Part shown: piece after piece, positions 47,541 through 58,943 of the stretch | Layout of the letters: every line of letters starts with the position of its first letter | Position numbering within the stretch: position 1 is the stretch's first letter | Made by a program: the position numbers and the translations under genes | Notes under the pieces: generated by a model | What the model was told of the DNA's origin: nothing | The model's database searches: none | The model's input: the letters and a program-made list of their open reading frames with translations, nothing else | Assembly (NCBI GenBank): GCA_046292445.1 | Contig: JBKBQT010000015.1 | Location: 9,421-73,420, forward strand | DNA from: CALIZF01 sp046292445 | Lineage (GTDB): Bacteria; Pseudomonadota; Alphaproteobacteria; Rhodobacterales; Rhodobacteraceae | Reading direction: 5' to 3' | DNA length: 64,000 nucleotides

Positions 47541-48290
47541 TCAGACGAGAAAGCCCCCGTCGTTGTCGTCTGCCGCCTCTTCCAGCAGCCGCGCGATGTC
47601 GGGCACCGTCACATGCCGCTTGCCCTCGAGCGCGATCACGCCGTCGCGGCGCAGCGCCGAGATCTGCCGGCTGACGGTCTCGAGCGTCAGCCCGAGGTAA
47701 TCGGCCATCGCCTCGCGTGTCAGCGGCAGGTCGAAGGTGATCGGCCCCCGCCTGCCGCGCAGCTTGAGCGTCGCATTGCGCCGGGCGAGGATCGACAGCA
47801 GCGAGGCGATCTTTTCCCGCGCCGTCTTGCGCCCGAGCAGCAGCATCCATTCCCGCGCCGCGTCAAGCTCGTCCAGCGTCATCTCGAGCAGACGGTGTGC
47901 GATATGGGGCGTGCGGCCCATCATGTCCTCGAACTGCTTCTTGCGGAAACAGCACATCACGATATCCGTCGTCGCCGTCACGTCATAGGCCGCATGGTCC
48001 CGCCCGGGCCGCCCGACGAAATCGGACGGCAGCAGAAGGCCCACCATCTGGCGCCGCCCATCCTCCATCGTCTGGGTCAGGGTGGCGATTCCCGTCACGA
48101 CCGAGGCGACGAAATCCATCCGGTCGCCCGACCAGATGATCGTCTGCCCGGCCTCGAAGCTGCGGTAATACTTGATCTGCTCGAGCTGTTCGAGCTCGTC
48201 CGGCTCGCACCGGGCACAGACCGCGCGATGGCGGATGGGGCAATCGCCGCATTGCTGCGTCGGCGGGGGAAGGGCATCCTTCAGCGCCAT
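47541..48290 (-). CDS. fnrL: oxygen-sensing Crp/Fnr-family regulator FnrL
   Basis: A 249-residue regulator. The N-terminal Cys cluster C14, C17, C25 (CGDCPIRHRAVC) and a Cys at about 113 (IVMCCFRKK) can hold the oxygen-labile [4Fe-4S]. A cyclic-nucleotide-like beta roll is followed by a dimer helix and the helix-turn-helix TREAMADYLGLTLETVSRQI, whose E..SR recognition residues fit TTGAT-N4-ATCAA. The FNR box at 48304-48317 is only 13 bp from its ATG, so the protein may repress its own gene while activating hemN. It should control ccoNOQP, ccoGHIS, usp and hemN here. Confidence 0.95.
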   Translation of the reverse strand: MALKDALPPPTQQCGDCPIRHRAVCARCEPDELEQLEQIKYYRSFEAGQTIIWSGDRMDFVASVVTGIATLTQTMEDGRRQMVGLLLPSDFVGRPGRDHAAYDVTATTDIVMCCFRKKQFEDMMGRTPHIAHRLLEMTLDELDAAREWMLLLGRKTAREKIASLLSILARRNATLKLRGRRGPITFDLPLTREAMADYLGLTLETVSRQISALRRDGVIALEGKRHVTVPDIARLLEEAADDNDGGFLV

Positions 48291-48303
48291 GGATTCCTGC
48301 CGT

Positions 48304-48317
48304 TTGATCTAGATCAA
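48304..48317. promoter_or_regulatory. FnrL box between fnrL and hemN
   Basis: TTGATCTAGATCAA is a perfect palindrome matching the FNR consensus. Its centre is 41.5 bp upstream of the A of the hemN ATG (48352), and TAGCCT at 48340-48345 fits a -10 for a start exactly at that A. It also abuts fnrL on the other side. Confidence 0.9.
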
Positions 48318-48339
48318 GTCACGCCAGCCTGACACCCGG

Positions 48340-48345
48340 TAGCCT
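48340..48345 (+). promoter_or_regulatory. predicted -10 of the hemN promoter
   Basis: TAGCCT ends 6 bp before the A of the start codon. Together with the FnrL box at -41.5 it predicts a transcript beginning at or next to the ATG. The nearest purine-rich stretch (AAGG) is only 2-3 nt from the ATG, too close to work as a ribosome site. Confidence 0.5.
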
Positions 48346-48351
48346 AAGGTA

Positions 48352-49707
48352 ATGGACACCGCATCGCAACTCGCCTCGTTCGGTCTTTTCGACGCGCGGG
48401 TTCCGCGCTACACGAGTTACCCCACCGCGCCCCAGTTCGCGGGGGGCGTGGGTGAGGGCGAGTTCGCCGACTGGGTGCGCCGGATCGACCCCGGATCGGC
48501 GATATCGCTCTATCTGCATGTGCCGTTCTGCCGCCGGCTCTGCTGGTTCTGCGCCTGCCGGACGCAGGGCACGCAAACCGACGCGCCGGTGCGCGCCTAT
48601 GTCGAGACGCTCGTGGCGGAATTGCACCTGCTGGCGCGTCACCTGCCGCCCGGCGTCATGCTGAGCCGCATGCATTGGGGCGGGGGCACCCCGACCCTTC
48701 TGCCACCCGAGGCGATGGCAACGCTCGCAACCGCAGTGTTCGACGTGCTGCCGCGTGGCCCGGACACCGAATTCTCGGTCGAGATCGACCCCAACGAGAT
48801 CGACGCGGACCGGCTCGATGCGCTGGCCGCGGCCGGGATGACCCGCGCCTCGATCGGGGTGCAGGACTTCGATCCCGAAATCCAGGCAGCCATCGGGCGC
48901 GAGCAATCCTATGATGTCACGCGCGACGTGGCAGCGGCGATCCGCGCCCGCGGGGTGCAGAGCCTGAATGCCGACATCCTGTTCGGCCTGCCGCACCAGA
49001 CCCCGGCCCGGATCGCGGATTCGGTGCGCAAGCTGCTGTCGCTGGCGCCCGACCGGGTGGCGCTCTACGGTTATGCGCATGTGCCGTGGATGAGCCGTCG
49101 CCAGCAACTCATCCCCTCGGACGCGATCCCGAGCCCGGTGGACCGGCTCGGGCTCTTCGAGGTCGCCCGGCAGATGTTCGTCCGCGAGAGCTATGCCGAG
49201 ATCGGCATCGATCATTTCGCCCTGCCCGGTGACGGGCTGGCGCGGGCGCAGCGGGCCGGAACGCTTCGCCGCAACTTCCAGGGTTATACCGACGATACGG
49301 CGCCGGTGCTGATCGGGCTCGGCGCCTCGTCCATCTCGCGCTTTCCGCAGGGCTATGCGCAGAACCTCGCCGGCACGGGCGACTATACGCGCGCGGTGCG
49401 CGCGGGCCGGTTCGCAACCCATCGCGGGCATGCCTTCGCCGGCGAGGATCTGCTGCGCGGGCGGATCATCGAGGCGCTGATGTGCGATTTCGCGGTGCGC
49501 CGGGCCGAGCTTCAGGAGCGGTTCGCGGTGGCGCCGGCCACGATCGATGCGATGTTCCAGCACGCGGTCAACCAGTTCGGCACCATGGTGCATGTCGATG
49601 CCACGGGCCTGTCGATCCCGCCCGAGGCGCGCCCCCTTGCGCGGATGATCGCCCGCACCTTCGACGCCTACGGCGACACCAAGGCCAAGCATTCCGCCGC
49701 GATCTGA
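48352..49707 (+). CDS. hemN: oxygen-independent coproporphyrinogen III oxidase (HemN/HemZ)
   Basis: A 451-residue radical-SAM enzyme that decarboxylates two propionates of coproporphyrinogen III in anaerobic heme synthesis. The cluster Cys are C60, C64, C67 with the extra C69 (FCRRLCWFCAC). HWGGGTPTLL, SVEIDPNE, SIGVQDFDPEIQ and NADILFGLPHQT are family motifs. R. sphaeroides places the equivalent gene (hemZ) next to fnrL. Regulation by the upstream FnrL box is expected. Confidence 0.95.
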   Translation: MDTASQLASFGLFDARVPRYTSYPTAPQFAGGVGEGEFADWVRRIDPGSAISLYLHVPFCRRLCWFCACRTQGTQTDAPVRAYVETLVAELHLLARHLPPGVMLSRMHWGGGTPTLLPPEAMATLATAVFDVLPRGPDTEFSVEIDPNEIDADRLDALAAAGMTRASIGVQDFDPEIQAAIGREQSYDVTRDVAAAIRARGVQSLNADILFGLPHQTPARIADSVRKLLSLAPDRVALYGYAHVPWMSRRQQLIPSDAIPSPVDRLGLFEVARQMFVRESYAEIGIDHFALPGDGLARAQRAGTLRRNFQGYTDDTAPVLIGLGASSISRFPQGYAQNLAGTGDYTRAVRAGRFATHRGHAFAGEDLLRGRIIEALMCDFAVRRAELQERFAVAPATIDAMFQHAVNQFGTMVHVDATGLSIPPEARPLARMIARTFDAYGDTKAKHSAAI

Positions 49708-49710
49708 CGG

Positions 49711-50940
49711 TCAGCCCCCGCGCGCCACCCGTTCCACGAAATCGGCGGTGCGCGGCAGGCATTCGGCAAGGTCATAGCCGCCCGTCAGGATCGTGGCCCG
49801 CGCCGCCGCCCGCTGCGCGGCAAAGCGTTCGGGCTGCGCGAGCCCCTCGACGATCGCCGCAGACCAGCCCGCGACATCGAAGAAATCCACCAGCCGCCCG
49901 TTCACCCCATCGGTGACAAGCTCCTCCACCGGCGCCGTGCGCGACGCGACGATCGCACAGCCGGTCGCCATCGCCTCGAGCAGCGACCAGGACAGCACGA
50001 ACGGATAGGTCAGATAGGCATGCACCCGGCTGACCTGCATCAGGCTGACGAAATCGGCGTAGGGCACGCGGCCGACGAAATGGACGCGCGACAGATCGAG
50101 GCCGAGGCGCACCTCGTCGAGAAACGTGTCCTTCCAGGTCCGCCCGTCCTTGGGCTTGGCCCCGTAGCTTACATCGTCGCCGCCGATCAGCACCACCTGC
50201 GCCTCTGGCCGCGCGGCAAGGATCGCGGGCAGCGCGCGCATGAAGACGTGATAGCCGCGATAGGGCTCGAGATTGCGGTTGATGAACGTCAGCACCTCGT
50301 CCCCCGGCCGAAGCGTCTGCCCGGTCGGCAGCGTGTAGGACGCGGCGGGATCGGGGCGGCAGACAGTGGTATCCACCCCGTCGAAGATCACCTCGATCCG
50401 CGGCTTGAGCACATCGGGGAACGTGCTCGCCTGCCAGCGCGTCGGCGAGAGCGCCGCATCGGCCCGGAGCATCGAGAGGCCGATATGGGCGTTGCGCGCC
50501 TCGGTGATGATCGACTGGTCCAGCGAGGGGGGCGAGAACTCGGGATCGAACCCGACGTCGCGGCCCGTCGCGCCATAATAGAACTCGGCATAGACGATCA
50601 GCCGCGCCTCGGGAAAGACTTCGCGCAGGAACAGCGTCTCGCCCCAACCGTTGTGGCCGAAGATCACATCGGGCACGAAGCGGTGCTGCCGGCGGATCTG
50701 GGCGGCGGCGCGGGCAGCGGTCACGCCGCGGTCGGTCATGTCGGTATAGGTCCGCCCCAGACGGCAGGCGGCCGGATCGGCCTTCGGCGCGTCGTGAAGA
50801 TACCGCAGGGTGGGCACCTTGGTCTCGCGCCTGTTCACCGCGTCGGTCAGGGCAAGGACGGTATGCCCCCTCCGCATCATCTCGGGCGCGAGGTGGAGGA
50901 ACTGGCCGGGGAAATTCTGATGGACGAACAGGATGTTCAA
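49711..50940 (-). CDS. GT4-type glycosyltransferase
   Basis: A 409-residue GT-B fold glycosyltransferase. The N-terminal domain starts NILFVHQNFPGQFLHLAPEM, and the donor-binding C-terminal domain contains FINRNLEPYRGYHVFMRALP and YPFVLSWSLLEAMATGCAIVAS with the conserved Glu motif. It begins with TTG at 50940, preceded by GGAGG. It is 17 bp from the yejF stop, so it may belong to that operon. The sugar and acceptor are unknown. Its stop lies 3 bp from the convergent hemN stop. Confidence 0.87.
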   Translation of the reverse strand: MNILFVHQNFPGQFLHLAPEMMRRGHTVLALTDAVNRRETKVPTLRYLHDAPKADPAACRLGRTYTDMTDRGVTAARAAAQIRRQHRFVPDVIFGHNGWGETLFLREVFPEARLIVYAEFYYGATGRDVGFDPEFSPPSLDQSIITEARNAHIGLSMLRADAALSPTRWQASTFPDVLKPRIEVIFDGVDTTVCRPDPAASYTLPTGQTLRPGDEVLTFINRNLEPYRGYHVFMRALPAILAARPEAQVVLIGGDDVSYGAKPKDGRTWKDTFLDEVRLGLDLSRVHFVGRVPYADFVSLMQVSRVHAYLTYPFVLSWSLLEAMATGCAIVASRTAPVEELVTDGVNGRLVDFFDVAGWSAAIVEGLAQPERFAAQRAAARATILTGGYDLAECLPRTADFVERVARGG

Positions 50941-50957
50941 GGCTTCCTCCGGTCAGG

Positions 50958-52555
<1,598 letters not shown>

Positions 52556-52559
<4 letters not shown>

Positions 52560-53731
52560 CGGAATGTCTTTCGCGGATCGAAGGCGTCGCGCACGCCTTC
52601 GAAGATGAACACCATCAGCGACAGCATGATCGCGAAGGTGAAGAAGGCGGTGAAGGCGAGCCACGGCGCCTGCAGGTTGTTCTTGGCCTGCAAGGTCAGC
52701 TCCCCCAGCGACGGGGCCGAGGACGGCAGCCCGAACCCGAGGAAATCGAGCGCGGCGAGCGAACCGATCGCCCCGGTGATGATGAACGGCAAGAGCGTCA
52801 GCGTCGCCACCATCGCGTTGGGCAGGACATGGCGGAACATGATCGTCAGGTCCCGCACGCCAAGCGCCCGCGCCGCGCGCACATATTCGAAATTCCGCGC
52901 CCGCAGGAATTCCGCCCGCACCACACCCACCAGCGCCGTCCAGCCGAACAGCACCATCAGGAACACCAGAAGCCAGAAGTTCATCTGCCAGATCGCGGCG
53001 ACGATGATGATGACATAAAGGCTCGGCGTCGATCCCCAGATCTCGATGATCCGCTGGAAGATGAGGTCGGTCCAGCCGCCGAAATACCCCTGCACCGCAC
53101 CCGCCGCGATCCCGATGACCGAGGTCAGGAACGTCACCACCAGCGCAAAGCCGACCGACAGGCGGAACCCGTAGATCACCCGCGCGAGCACGTCGCGCGC
53201 CGTGTCGTCTGTGCCGAGCCAGTGCCGCGCATCGGGCGGCGAGGGCGCAGGTTGGCCGATGTCGTTCACAGTCCGGTAGGATGCGGGGACGAGCGGCCAG
53301 AGCATCCAGCCCCGGGCGATCGGCTGGCCCTCGACCGTGCCGCGATCCCGCGCCTCGGCCATGGCGGCGTCGGGATCGTCGAGGCAAAGCTCCGCCCCGC
53401 CGGTGCGGATGAGGCATTGCACCTCGGCGTCGCGATAGACCGCCTCGGTCTGGAAATCGCCGCCGAAGGTGCGTTCGGAATAGAAGGTGAAGATCGGCGT
53501 GTAATATTGCCCGCGGAACTGCACCAGCAGCGGCTTGTCGTTGGCCAGAAGCTCGGCGAAGAGCGAGATCGTGAAGAGCGCGGCAAAGACGATCAGCGAC
53601 CAGTAGGCCCGCCGGTTGGCACGGAAATTGCGCCACCGCCGCTGGTTGAGCGGCGAGAGCCGGCCCTTGCGCGGCGCCGGCACGGCGGGCGGCTGCACGG
53701 GTTCGGGGCGCGGGACGGGTTCGGCGACCAT
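52556..53731 (-). CDS. yejE: peptide ABC transporter permease YejE
   Basis: A 391-residue permease. After a Pro-rich N-tail comes NQRRWRNFRANRRAYWSLIVF, as in YejE, then a large periplasmic domain with GRGWMLWPLVPASYRTVNDIG-type residues (about 90-160), followed by five helices and the EAA loop (EYVRAARALGVRDLTIMFRHVLPN). It forms the membrane channel with YejB. Confidence 0.93.
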
Positions 53732-53734
53732 GGC

Positions 53735-54826
53735 TCAGCCCTCGCGCCGTTCGAAATCGATGCGCGGGTCGATCCAGACATACATCAGGTCCGACAGGAT
53801 GCCGACGATCAGCCCGAGGAGCGCGAAGACGTAGAGCGTGCCGAAGATCACCGGATAGTCCCGCGCCACCGCCGCCTCGAACCCCAGCCGCCCGAGGCCG
53901 TCGAGCGAAAAGATCGTCTCGATGATGAGGCTGCCGCCGAAGAACACGCTCACGAACACCGCAGGGAAACCGGCGATGACGATCAGCATCGCGTTGCGGA
54001 ACACATGGCCGTAGAGCACGCGGTTGGGCGCAAGGCCCTTGGCCCGGGCTGTCATCACATACTGCTTGCGGATCTCGTCCAGAAAGCTGTTCTTGGTCAG
54101 CAGCGTGAGGGTGGCAAAGGCCGAGATCGTCGAGGCCAGCACCGGCAGCGTGATGTGCCAGAAATAATCGACGATCTTGCCCCAGAGGCTCAGCTCCGCC
54201 CAGTTGTCGGACGCAAGGCCCCGCAGCGGGAACCATTGCAGGTAGCTGCCCCCCGCGAACAGCACCAGCAGCAGGATCGCAAAGAGGAACCCCGGGATCG
54301 CATAGCCGACGATGATCGCCCCCGATGTCCAGGTGTCGAAGCGCGATCCGTCGCGCACCGCCTTGGCGATGCCGAGCGGGATCGACACCAGATAGGCGAT
54401 CAGCGTGGACCACAGGCCCAGCGTGATCGACACCGGCATCTTTTCCAGCACGAGGTCGATGACGCTGATCGAGCGGAAATAGCTTTCGCCGAAGTCGAAG
54501 CGCAGATAGCCCCAGAGCATCGTCAGAAACCGCTCGAGCGGCGGCTTGTCGAAACCGAACTGGCGTTCAAGCTCGGCGATGAATTCGGGCGGCAGGCCCC
54601 GGCTGCCGAGATAGCGCTCGTCCCCCGCCCCCTGCCCGACCGCTTGCGTGCCCGCATCGCCGCCGCCGGCGATCGACTGGAACACATCGCCCCCGCCCTC
54701 GAGCCGGGCGATCACCTGTTCGATCGGGCCGCCCGGCACGAACTGCACGAGGGAAAAGTTGATGATCATGATCCCGAGAAGCGTCGGGACGATCAGCAGG
54801 AGGCGGCGCAGGACATAGGCGGCCAT
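53735..54826 (-). CDS. yejB: peptide ABC transporter permease YejB
   Basis: A 363-residue permease. The N-terminus [20 protein letters not shown] and [26 protein letters not shown] are typical of YejB. The extra loop at residues about 40-80 is characteristic, and the EAA motif is [24 protein letters not shown]. It is separated by 17 bp from yejA and by 3 bp from yejE. Confidence 0.94.
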   Translation of the reverse strand: MAAYVLRRLLLIVPTLLGIMIINFSLVQFVPGGPIEQVIARLEGGGDVFQSIAGGGDAGTQAVGQGAGDERYLGSRGLPPEFIAELERQFGFDKPPLERFLTMLWGYLRFDFGESYFRSISVIDLVLEKMPVSITLGLWSTLIAYLVSIPLGIAKAVRDGSRFDTWTSGAIIVGYAIPGFLFAILLLVLFAGGSYLQWFPLRGLASDNWAELSLWGKIVDYFWHITLPVLASTISAFATLTLLTKNSFLDEIRKQYVMTARAKGLAPNRVLYGHVFRNAMLIVIAGFPAVFVSVFFGGSLIIETIFSLDGLGRLGFEAAVARDYPVIFGTLYVFALLGLIVGILSDLMYVWIDPRIDFERREG

Positions 54827-54843
54827 CGCGGATCAGATGCGCA

Positions 54844-56802
54844 TCAACGGATCGCGCCGGCAGCGCGCAGGGCGGCGGCCTTGCTTTCGTTCCACCACCA
54901 GAAATCGATCTGGCCGAGGCTGTAGGGCGGCAGCGGGTCGGGGTGTTCATACATGTCCACATAGGCGACCCAGTGCTCCGCCTTGAACCACTGCGGCACC
55001 CAGAACCGCTCGGCCCTGAGCGCCCGGTCGAGCGCGCGGGTGCCGTGGAGCACCGCATCCTCGGTATCGGCGGCGAGCACCACCTCGATCAGCCGGTCGA
55101 TGGCGGGGGAGCGAAGACCCATCAGGTTGAAGGCCGAATTGTCCGCCGACTGCGATGCGAAATACTGCTTGAGGCTCGAGCCGGGCACATAGCTCATCGG
55201 GAACTGGTGGGTGACAATGTCGAAGTCGTAACTGCGCTCGCGGTTGACCATCTGCGCATTGTCCACGCGCGCATTGGTCGCGTCGATGCCAAGCTGGCGC
55301 AGGTTTTCGACATAAGGGTTGATGATGCGGTCGAAGGACGGGCTGTCGTTCAGGAACTCGACCCGGAGCGTCTGCCCGGCCGCGTTGCGCCGCAGGCCCC
55401 CCGCGCCGACCGTCCAGCCCGCCTCGTCCAGCAAGGCCGAGGCGCGGCGAAGGTTCGGCCGGTCGAGCTGCACCTGCTCGGCCCGGTCGCGCTCGCGCGT
55501 CCAGGACACCGGGGCAGGCACGGCCGGGTCGGTCAGGATCGACGCGGGCAGCAGGCCGTCATCGACCAGCGGCCGCAGGATCGCCGCTTCCTCGGGCGAG
55601 GGCGGGCCCTTCGCCGCAAGCTCGCTGTTTTCCCAGAACGATTCGATCCGCGCATACTGGCCGTTGAAGAGGGCGACATTCGACCATTCGAAGTTGAACA
55701 TCAGCCCGATCGCCTCGCGCACGCGGGGGTCCGCGAACTGCGGCCGGCGCAGGTTGAAGATGAAGCTCTGCCCCGTCGCGATCGTCCCGTCGGGCAGCGC
55801 GCGCTTGACAACATGCCCGGCCCGCAGCGCCGGAAAATCATAGCCCGTCGCCCAGAGCGTCGCGCGCGCCTCGGTGCGAAAAGTGTAGCTGCCGCCCTTG
55901 AACCCCTCGAAGGCGGCATCGTAGTCGGCGTAATACTCGATGCGGATCCGGTCGAAGTTCGACCGCCCGCGCATGATCGGCAGATCGCGGGCCCAATAGT
56001 CCGGGTTGCGGCGATAGACGATGGTTTGCCCGACACGCATCGAATCAAGCACATAGGGGCCGCTGCCCACGAAGGGCTCGAGCGTGCTCGCCTCGAAATC
56101 GATCCCCTTGGCGTCGAAATGCGCCCTGGAGAATACCGGCAGGCCGCCCACCGTCGCCGGCAGATCGCGGGTCGGCACGCCCGCCTTGAAGTCGAAGCGG
56201 ATCGACCGCGGCCCGAGCACTGCGGCGCTTTCCACCTGCTGCGACAGCACGAGGCGGAAATCGGACAGGCCCTTGGACAGGAAGGTCTGATAGCTGAACA
56301 GGACATCCTCGGCCGTCACCGGGGTGCCGTCGGAAAACCGCGCCTCGGGGCGGATGTGAAAGATCACCCATTCGCGGCCCGGCGGATATTCCATGCTCTC
56401 GCACAGCAGGCAATAGCTGGCCGAATGTTCGTCGGCCACGCCTGTGAGGAGCGATTCGTAGAAGATCGACGCACCAGCCCCCGCGCGCCCCTTGATCGTG
56501 TAGGGGTTCATCGAGTCGAACCCGCCGAAAGCCCAGAGCGAGATCTCCCCGCCCTTGGGCGCATCGGGATTGACATAATCGAGATGGGCAAAGCCTTCGG
56601 CGTATTTCAGCCCGCCGAAGGGCGAGATGCCATGCGTCCGGATCACCGCATCGCCCCGCGCCGCCTGCCCCAGCATCAGCCCCGCCGCCAGCGCAAGCCC
56701 GAACGCGGCCGCGGCCCGCCAGCCGGCGCGCTGCGGCGCCGGAAGCAGGGCGGCTTGGGTCGCGGAGCGGTTGGCGATGGGCATCGGGCAGACCTCCGGC
56801 AT
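54844..56802 (-). CDS. yejA: peptide ABC transporter substrate-binding protein YejA
   Basis: A 652-residue periplasmic solute-binding protein (SBP_bac_5 family). The signal peptide covers residues about 1-48 (AAAFGLALAAGLMLGQAARG). The mature protein begins with ITPH-like HGISPFGGLKYAEGFAHLDYVNPDAPKGG, the YejA signature. Met7 (56784) is an alternative start. It delivers peptides to YejBE; relatives import microcin C and antimicrobial peptides. Confidence 0.93.
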   Translation of the reverse strand: MPEVCPMPIANRSATQAALLPAPQRAGWRAAAAFGLALAAGLMLGQAARGDAVIRTHGISPFGGLKYAEGFAHLDYVNPDAPKGGEISLWAFGGFDSMNPYTIKGRAGAGASIFYESLLTGVADEHSASYCLLCESMEYPPGREWVIFHIRPEARFSDGTPVTAEDVLFSYQTFLSKGLSDFRLVLSQQVESAAVLGPRSIRFDFKAGVPTRDLPATVGGLPVFSRAHFDAKGIDFEASTLEPFVGSGPYVLDSMRVGQTIVYRRNPDYWARDLPIMRGRSNFDRIRIEYYADYDAAFEGFKGGSYTFRTEARATLWATGYDFPALRAGHVVKRALPDGTIATGQSFIFNLRRPQFADPRVREAIGLMFNFEWSNVALFNGQYARIESFWENSELAAKGPPSPEEAAILRPLVDDGLLPASILTDPAVPAPVSWTRERDRAEQVQLDRPNLRRASALLDEAGWTVGAGGLRRNAAGQTLRVEFLNDSPSFDRIINPYVENLRQLGIDATNARVDNAQMVNRERSYDFDIVTHQFPMSYVPGSSLKQYFASQSADNSAFNLMGLRSPAIDRLIEVVLAADTEDAVLHGTRALDRALRAERFWVPQWFKAEHWVAYVDMYEHPDPLPPYSLGQIDFWWWNESKAAALRAAGAIR

Positions 56803-56938
56803 GCGTGTCCTGACTAGGGTCGTCTATGGTATGGGTCGGCTGATCGTCGCCGCAAGTTGCGATTGCGTGAAACATCGCGCGCACGACAAATTGCCCGCCG
56901 GACAGCGGGCGATGGCGACCGGCGCCGAAGCGGCCCGA

Positions 56939-57451
56939 TCAGTTGCCGAAGGTCGCGATATAGGCGATCAGGTTCGCCCGGTCCTCGGCCCGCCGCATGC
57001 CGGCATAGGCCATCGACGTGCCGGGAAGATACCCGCGCGGGTTCTCGATGAAGGCGGCGATGTTCTCCGGCTCCCAGGCGCCCTCTGCGCCGGCCATCGC
57101 GGCCGAGTAGCGAAAACCCTCGACCGCGCCCTTGTCGCGCCCGACCACCCCCCAAAGATACGGCCCGGTGCCGTTGCGCCCCTGCTCCAGCGCATGGCAG
57201 GCCGAACATTGCCGCCACAGCCGCTCGCCGGCACCGGGGTCGGCCGAGGCGAGGAGCACCTCGAAATCGACAGCCTCGGCCGGCGCCTCGGCCACCGGCG
57301 CATCGGCGCCGGTATCGATGACATAGGCTTGCTCGCCATGCGCGCCGTGCGGCTGATACAGCGTCTCGGCAACCCAGGCGCCAAGCATGAAAACCAGCAA
57401 GGCACCGCAGAGCGCCCCCATCGTCTTCGTGAACGTCATCGTGTCGAGCAT
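56939..57451 (-). CDS. membrane-anchored cytochrome c (CycM/c552 type)
   Basis: A 170-residue class I cytochrome c with an N-terminal anchor (GALCGALLVFMLGAWVAETLY), an Ala/Glu linker and a heme site CSACH. GTGPYLWGVVGRDKGAVEGFRYS and PGTSMAYAGMRRAEDRANLIAYI, containing the Met ligand, are as in Paracoccus cytochrome c552. It carries electrons from bc1 to oxidases. No FnrL site lies upstream. It is divergent from pheA. Confidence 0.92.
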   Translation of the reverse strand: MLDTMTFTKTMGALCGALLVFMLGAWVAETLYQPHGAHGEQAYVIDTGADAPVAEAPAEAVDFEVLLASADPGAGERLWRQCSACHALEQGRNGTGPYLWGVVGRDKGAVEGFRYSAAMAGAEGAWEPENIAAFIENPRGYLPGTSMAYAGMRRAEDRANLIAYIATFGN

Positions 57452-57576
57452 CGCGCTGTCCTGCCCCGTGGCGTTTCGGTCCGCGCGTCCTTATCCCCTT
57501 CCCGATCCCCGCTGCAAGATGTAGACGCGCGACCATTCGCCCCGCCGGGCCATTGCGCCGCCAGGAACACACCGCC

Positions 57577-58410
57577 ATGACCGACCGCATCGCCTTTCAG
57601 GGGGAACCGGGCGCCTATTCGCACCAGGCTTGCCGCGAGGCGCGCCCGGCGCACGAGGCGTTGCCCTGCCGCACCTTCGAGGATGCGATCGACGCGGTGC
57701 GGCGCGGCGAGGCGGCTCTGGCGATGCTGCCGGTCGAGAATTCCACCTACGGCCGGGTCGCCGACATGCACAGCCTGCTGCCCGAAAGCGGGCTGCACAT
57801 CGTGGACGAGGTGTTCGTGCGGGTGCACATCAACCTGCTGGCAGTGCCGGGCACCCGGCTTGATGACGTGCGCGCAGCGATGAGCCATACGGTCCTGCTC
57901 GGCCAGTGCCGCGGGTTCCTCAGGGATCATGGAATCCGCGCGGTGACCGGCGCGGACACCGCCGGCTCGGCCAAGGCAGTCGCCGAACGGGGCGATCCGA
58001 CGCTTGCCGCGCTCGCCTCGGAACTGGCCGGCGAGATCTACGGGCTCGACGTGCTGGCCCGGCATATCGAGGACCAGGCCAACAACACCACACGCTTTGT
58101 CGTCATGGCGCGCGAGGCCGACCTGACGCGGCGCGGCGGCGGCACGATGAAGACGTCGTTCATGTTCACCGTCCGCAACATTCCGGCCGCGCTCTACAAG
58201 GCGATGGGCGGGTTCGCGACCAACGGTGTCAACATGACCAAGCTCGAAAGCTACATGGTCGGCGGGTCCTTCACCGCGACGCAGTTCCTCGCCGATATCG
58301 AGGGGCACCCGGACGATCCCGCCGTCGCCCGCGCCTTCGAGGAGCTGGCCTATTTCACGACCCGCTTTGCGATCCTCGGCGTCTATCCGGCGGCACGCCC
58401 CGACGCCTGA
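57577..58410 (+). CDS. pheA: prephenate dehydratase with ACT domain
   Basis: A 277-residue enzyme converting prephenate to phenylpyruvate for phenylalanine synthesis. The start MTDRIAFQGEPGAYSHQA matches the family. Catalytic residues lie in VENSTYGRV and NNTTRFVVM, and the C-terminal ACT domain (about 185-270, with ESYMVGGSFTATQFLADIEGH) gives feedback control by phenylalanine. The ATG at 57577 has AGGA upstream; the longer frame from 57553 is not needed. Confidence 0.94.
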   Translation: MTDRIAFQGEPGAYSHQACREARPAHEALPCRTFEDAIDAVRRGEAALAMLPVENSTYGRVADMHSLLPESGLHIVDEVFVRVHINLLAVPGTRLDDVRAAMSHTVLLGQCRGFLRDHGIRAVTGADTAGSAKAVAERGDPTLAALASELAGEIYGLDVLARHIEDQANNTTRFVVMAREADLTRRGGGTMKTSFMFTVRNIPAALYKAMGGFATNGVNMTKLESYMVGGSFTATQFLADIEGHPDDPAVARAFEELAYFTTRFAILGVYPAARPDA

Positions 58411-58414
58411 AGGG

Positions 58415-58888
58415 CTATTGCGCAGTCTTGGCTGCCTGCGCAGCGCGCCAGCGCTCGGTGACGACCTCGGCAAGCTGCACGGTGCGCGACTGCATCCGGC
58501 GGACGATGCGGGCGCGCGCAAGCTGTGCCGAGCGCAGCAGGATGCGCGCCGGCAGCGTCAAGGGCCGCACCTCGAGCGCGATGGCGATGCGCGTTCGCCG
58601 CCGCGCCAGTTCGACGAGGTCGATCGTCATGTCCCCCTCGAAGAGATTGCCGACACCCGAAAACACCAGCCGCCGCGGCGCCTCGATCGCGCCCTCGCGC
58701 AGCGTCAGCACCCGCCGCTGGCCGCGGAACATGAACGCGACGGTCCATTCGGGCCGCGCCGCGGTGCCGCCCCGCGTCACCTCGGCGCCGCGGCGCATGG
58801 CCGCCCGCTCGAACCAGTCGTAGTCGCGCAGCGTCTCGAAGACGGCCGCGACGGGCACCTCGACATCCTCGCGCGTCGCCAGCTTCAT
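58415..58888 (-). CDS. SRPBCC-fold protein
   Basis: A 157-residue protein with the START/Bet v1-like pattern: MKLATREDVEVPVAAVFETLRDYDWFERAA at the N-terminus and a C-terminal helix (RILLRSAQLARARIVRRMQSR). Such proteins bind hydrophobic ligands. The Met at 58888 fits the fold; the upstream extension overlaps nudC. It is convergent with pheA (4-bp gap) and downstream of nudC. Function unknown. Confidence 0.8.
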   Translation of the reverse strand: MKLATREDVEVPVAAVFETLRDYDWFERAAMRRGAEVTRGGTAARPEWTVAFMFRGQRRVLTLREGAIEAPRRLVFSGVGNLFEGDMTIDLVELARRRTRIAIALEVRPLTLPARILLRSAQLARARIVRRMQSRTVQLAEVVTERWRAAQAAKTAQ

Positions 58889-58943
58889 CGGCCGTCCCCG
58901 GTGCCTGTCCGCGGCCCGCGGCCGCCCGCGGAAGAGGTTGCGG

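Noticed and set aside
52560..54413. N-terminal extension of yejF to 1151 codons
   Set aside because: The extra part reads yejE and yejB in the wrong frame; GTG 52559 overlaps the yejE stop in the usual way.
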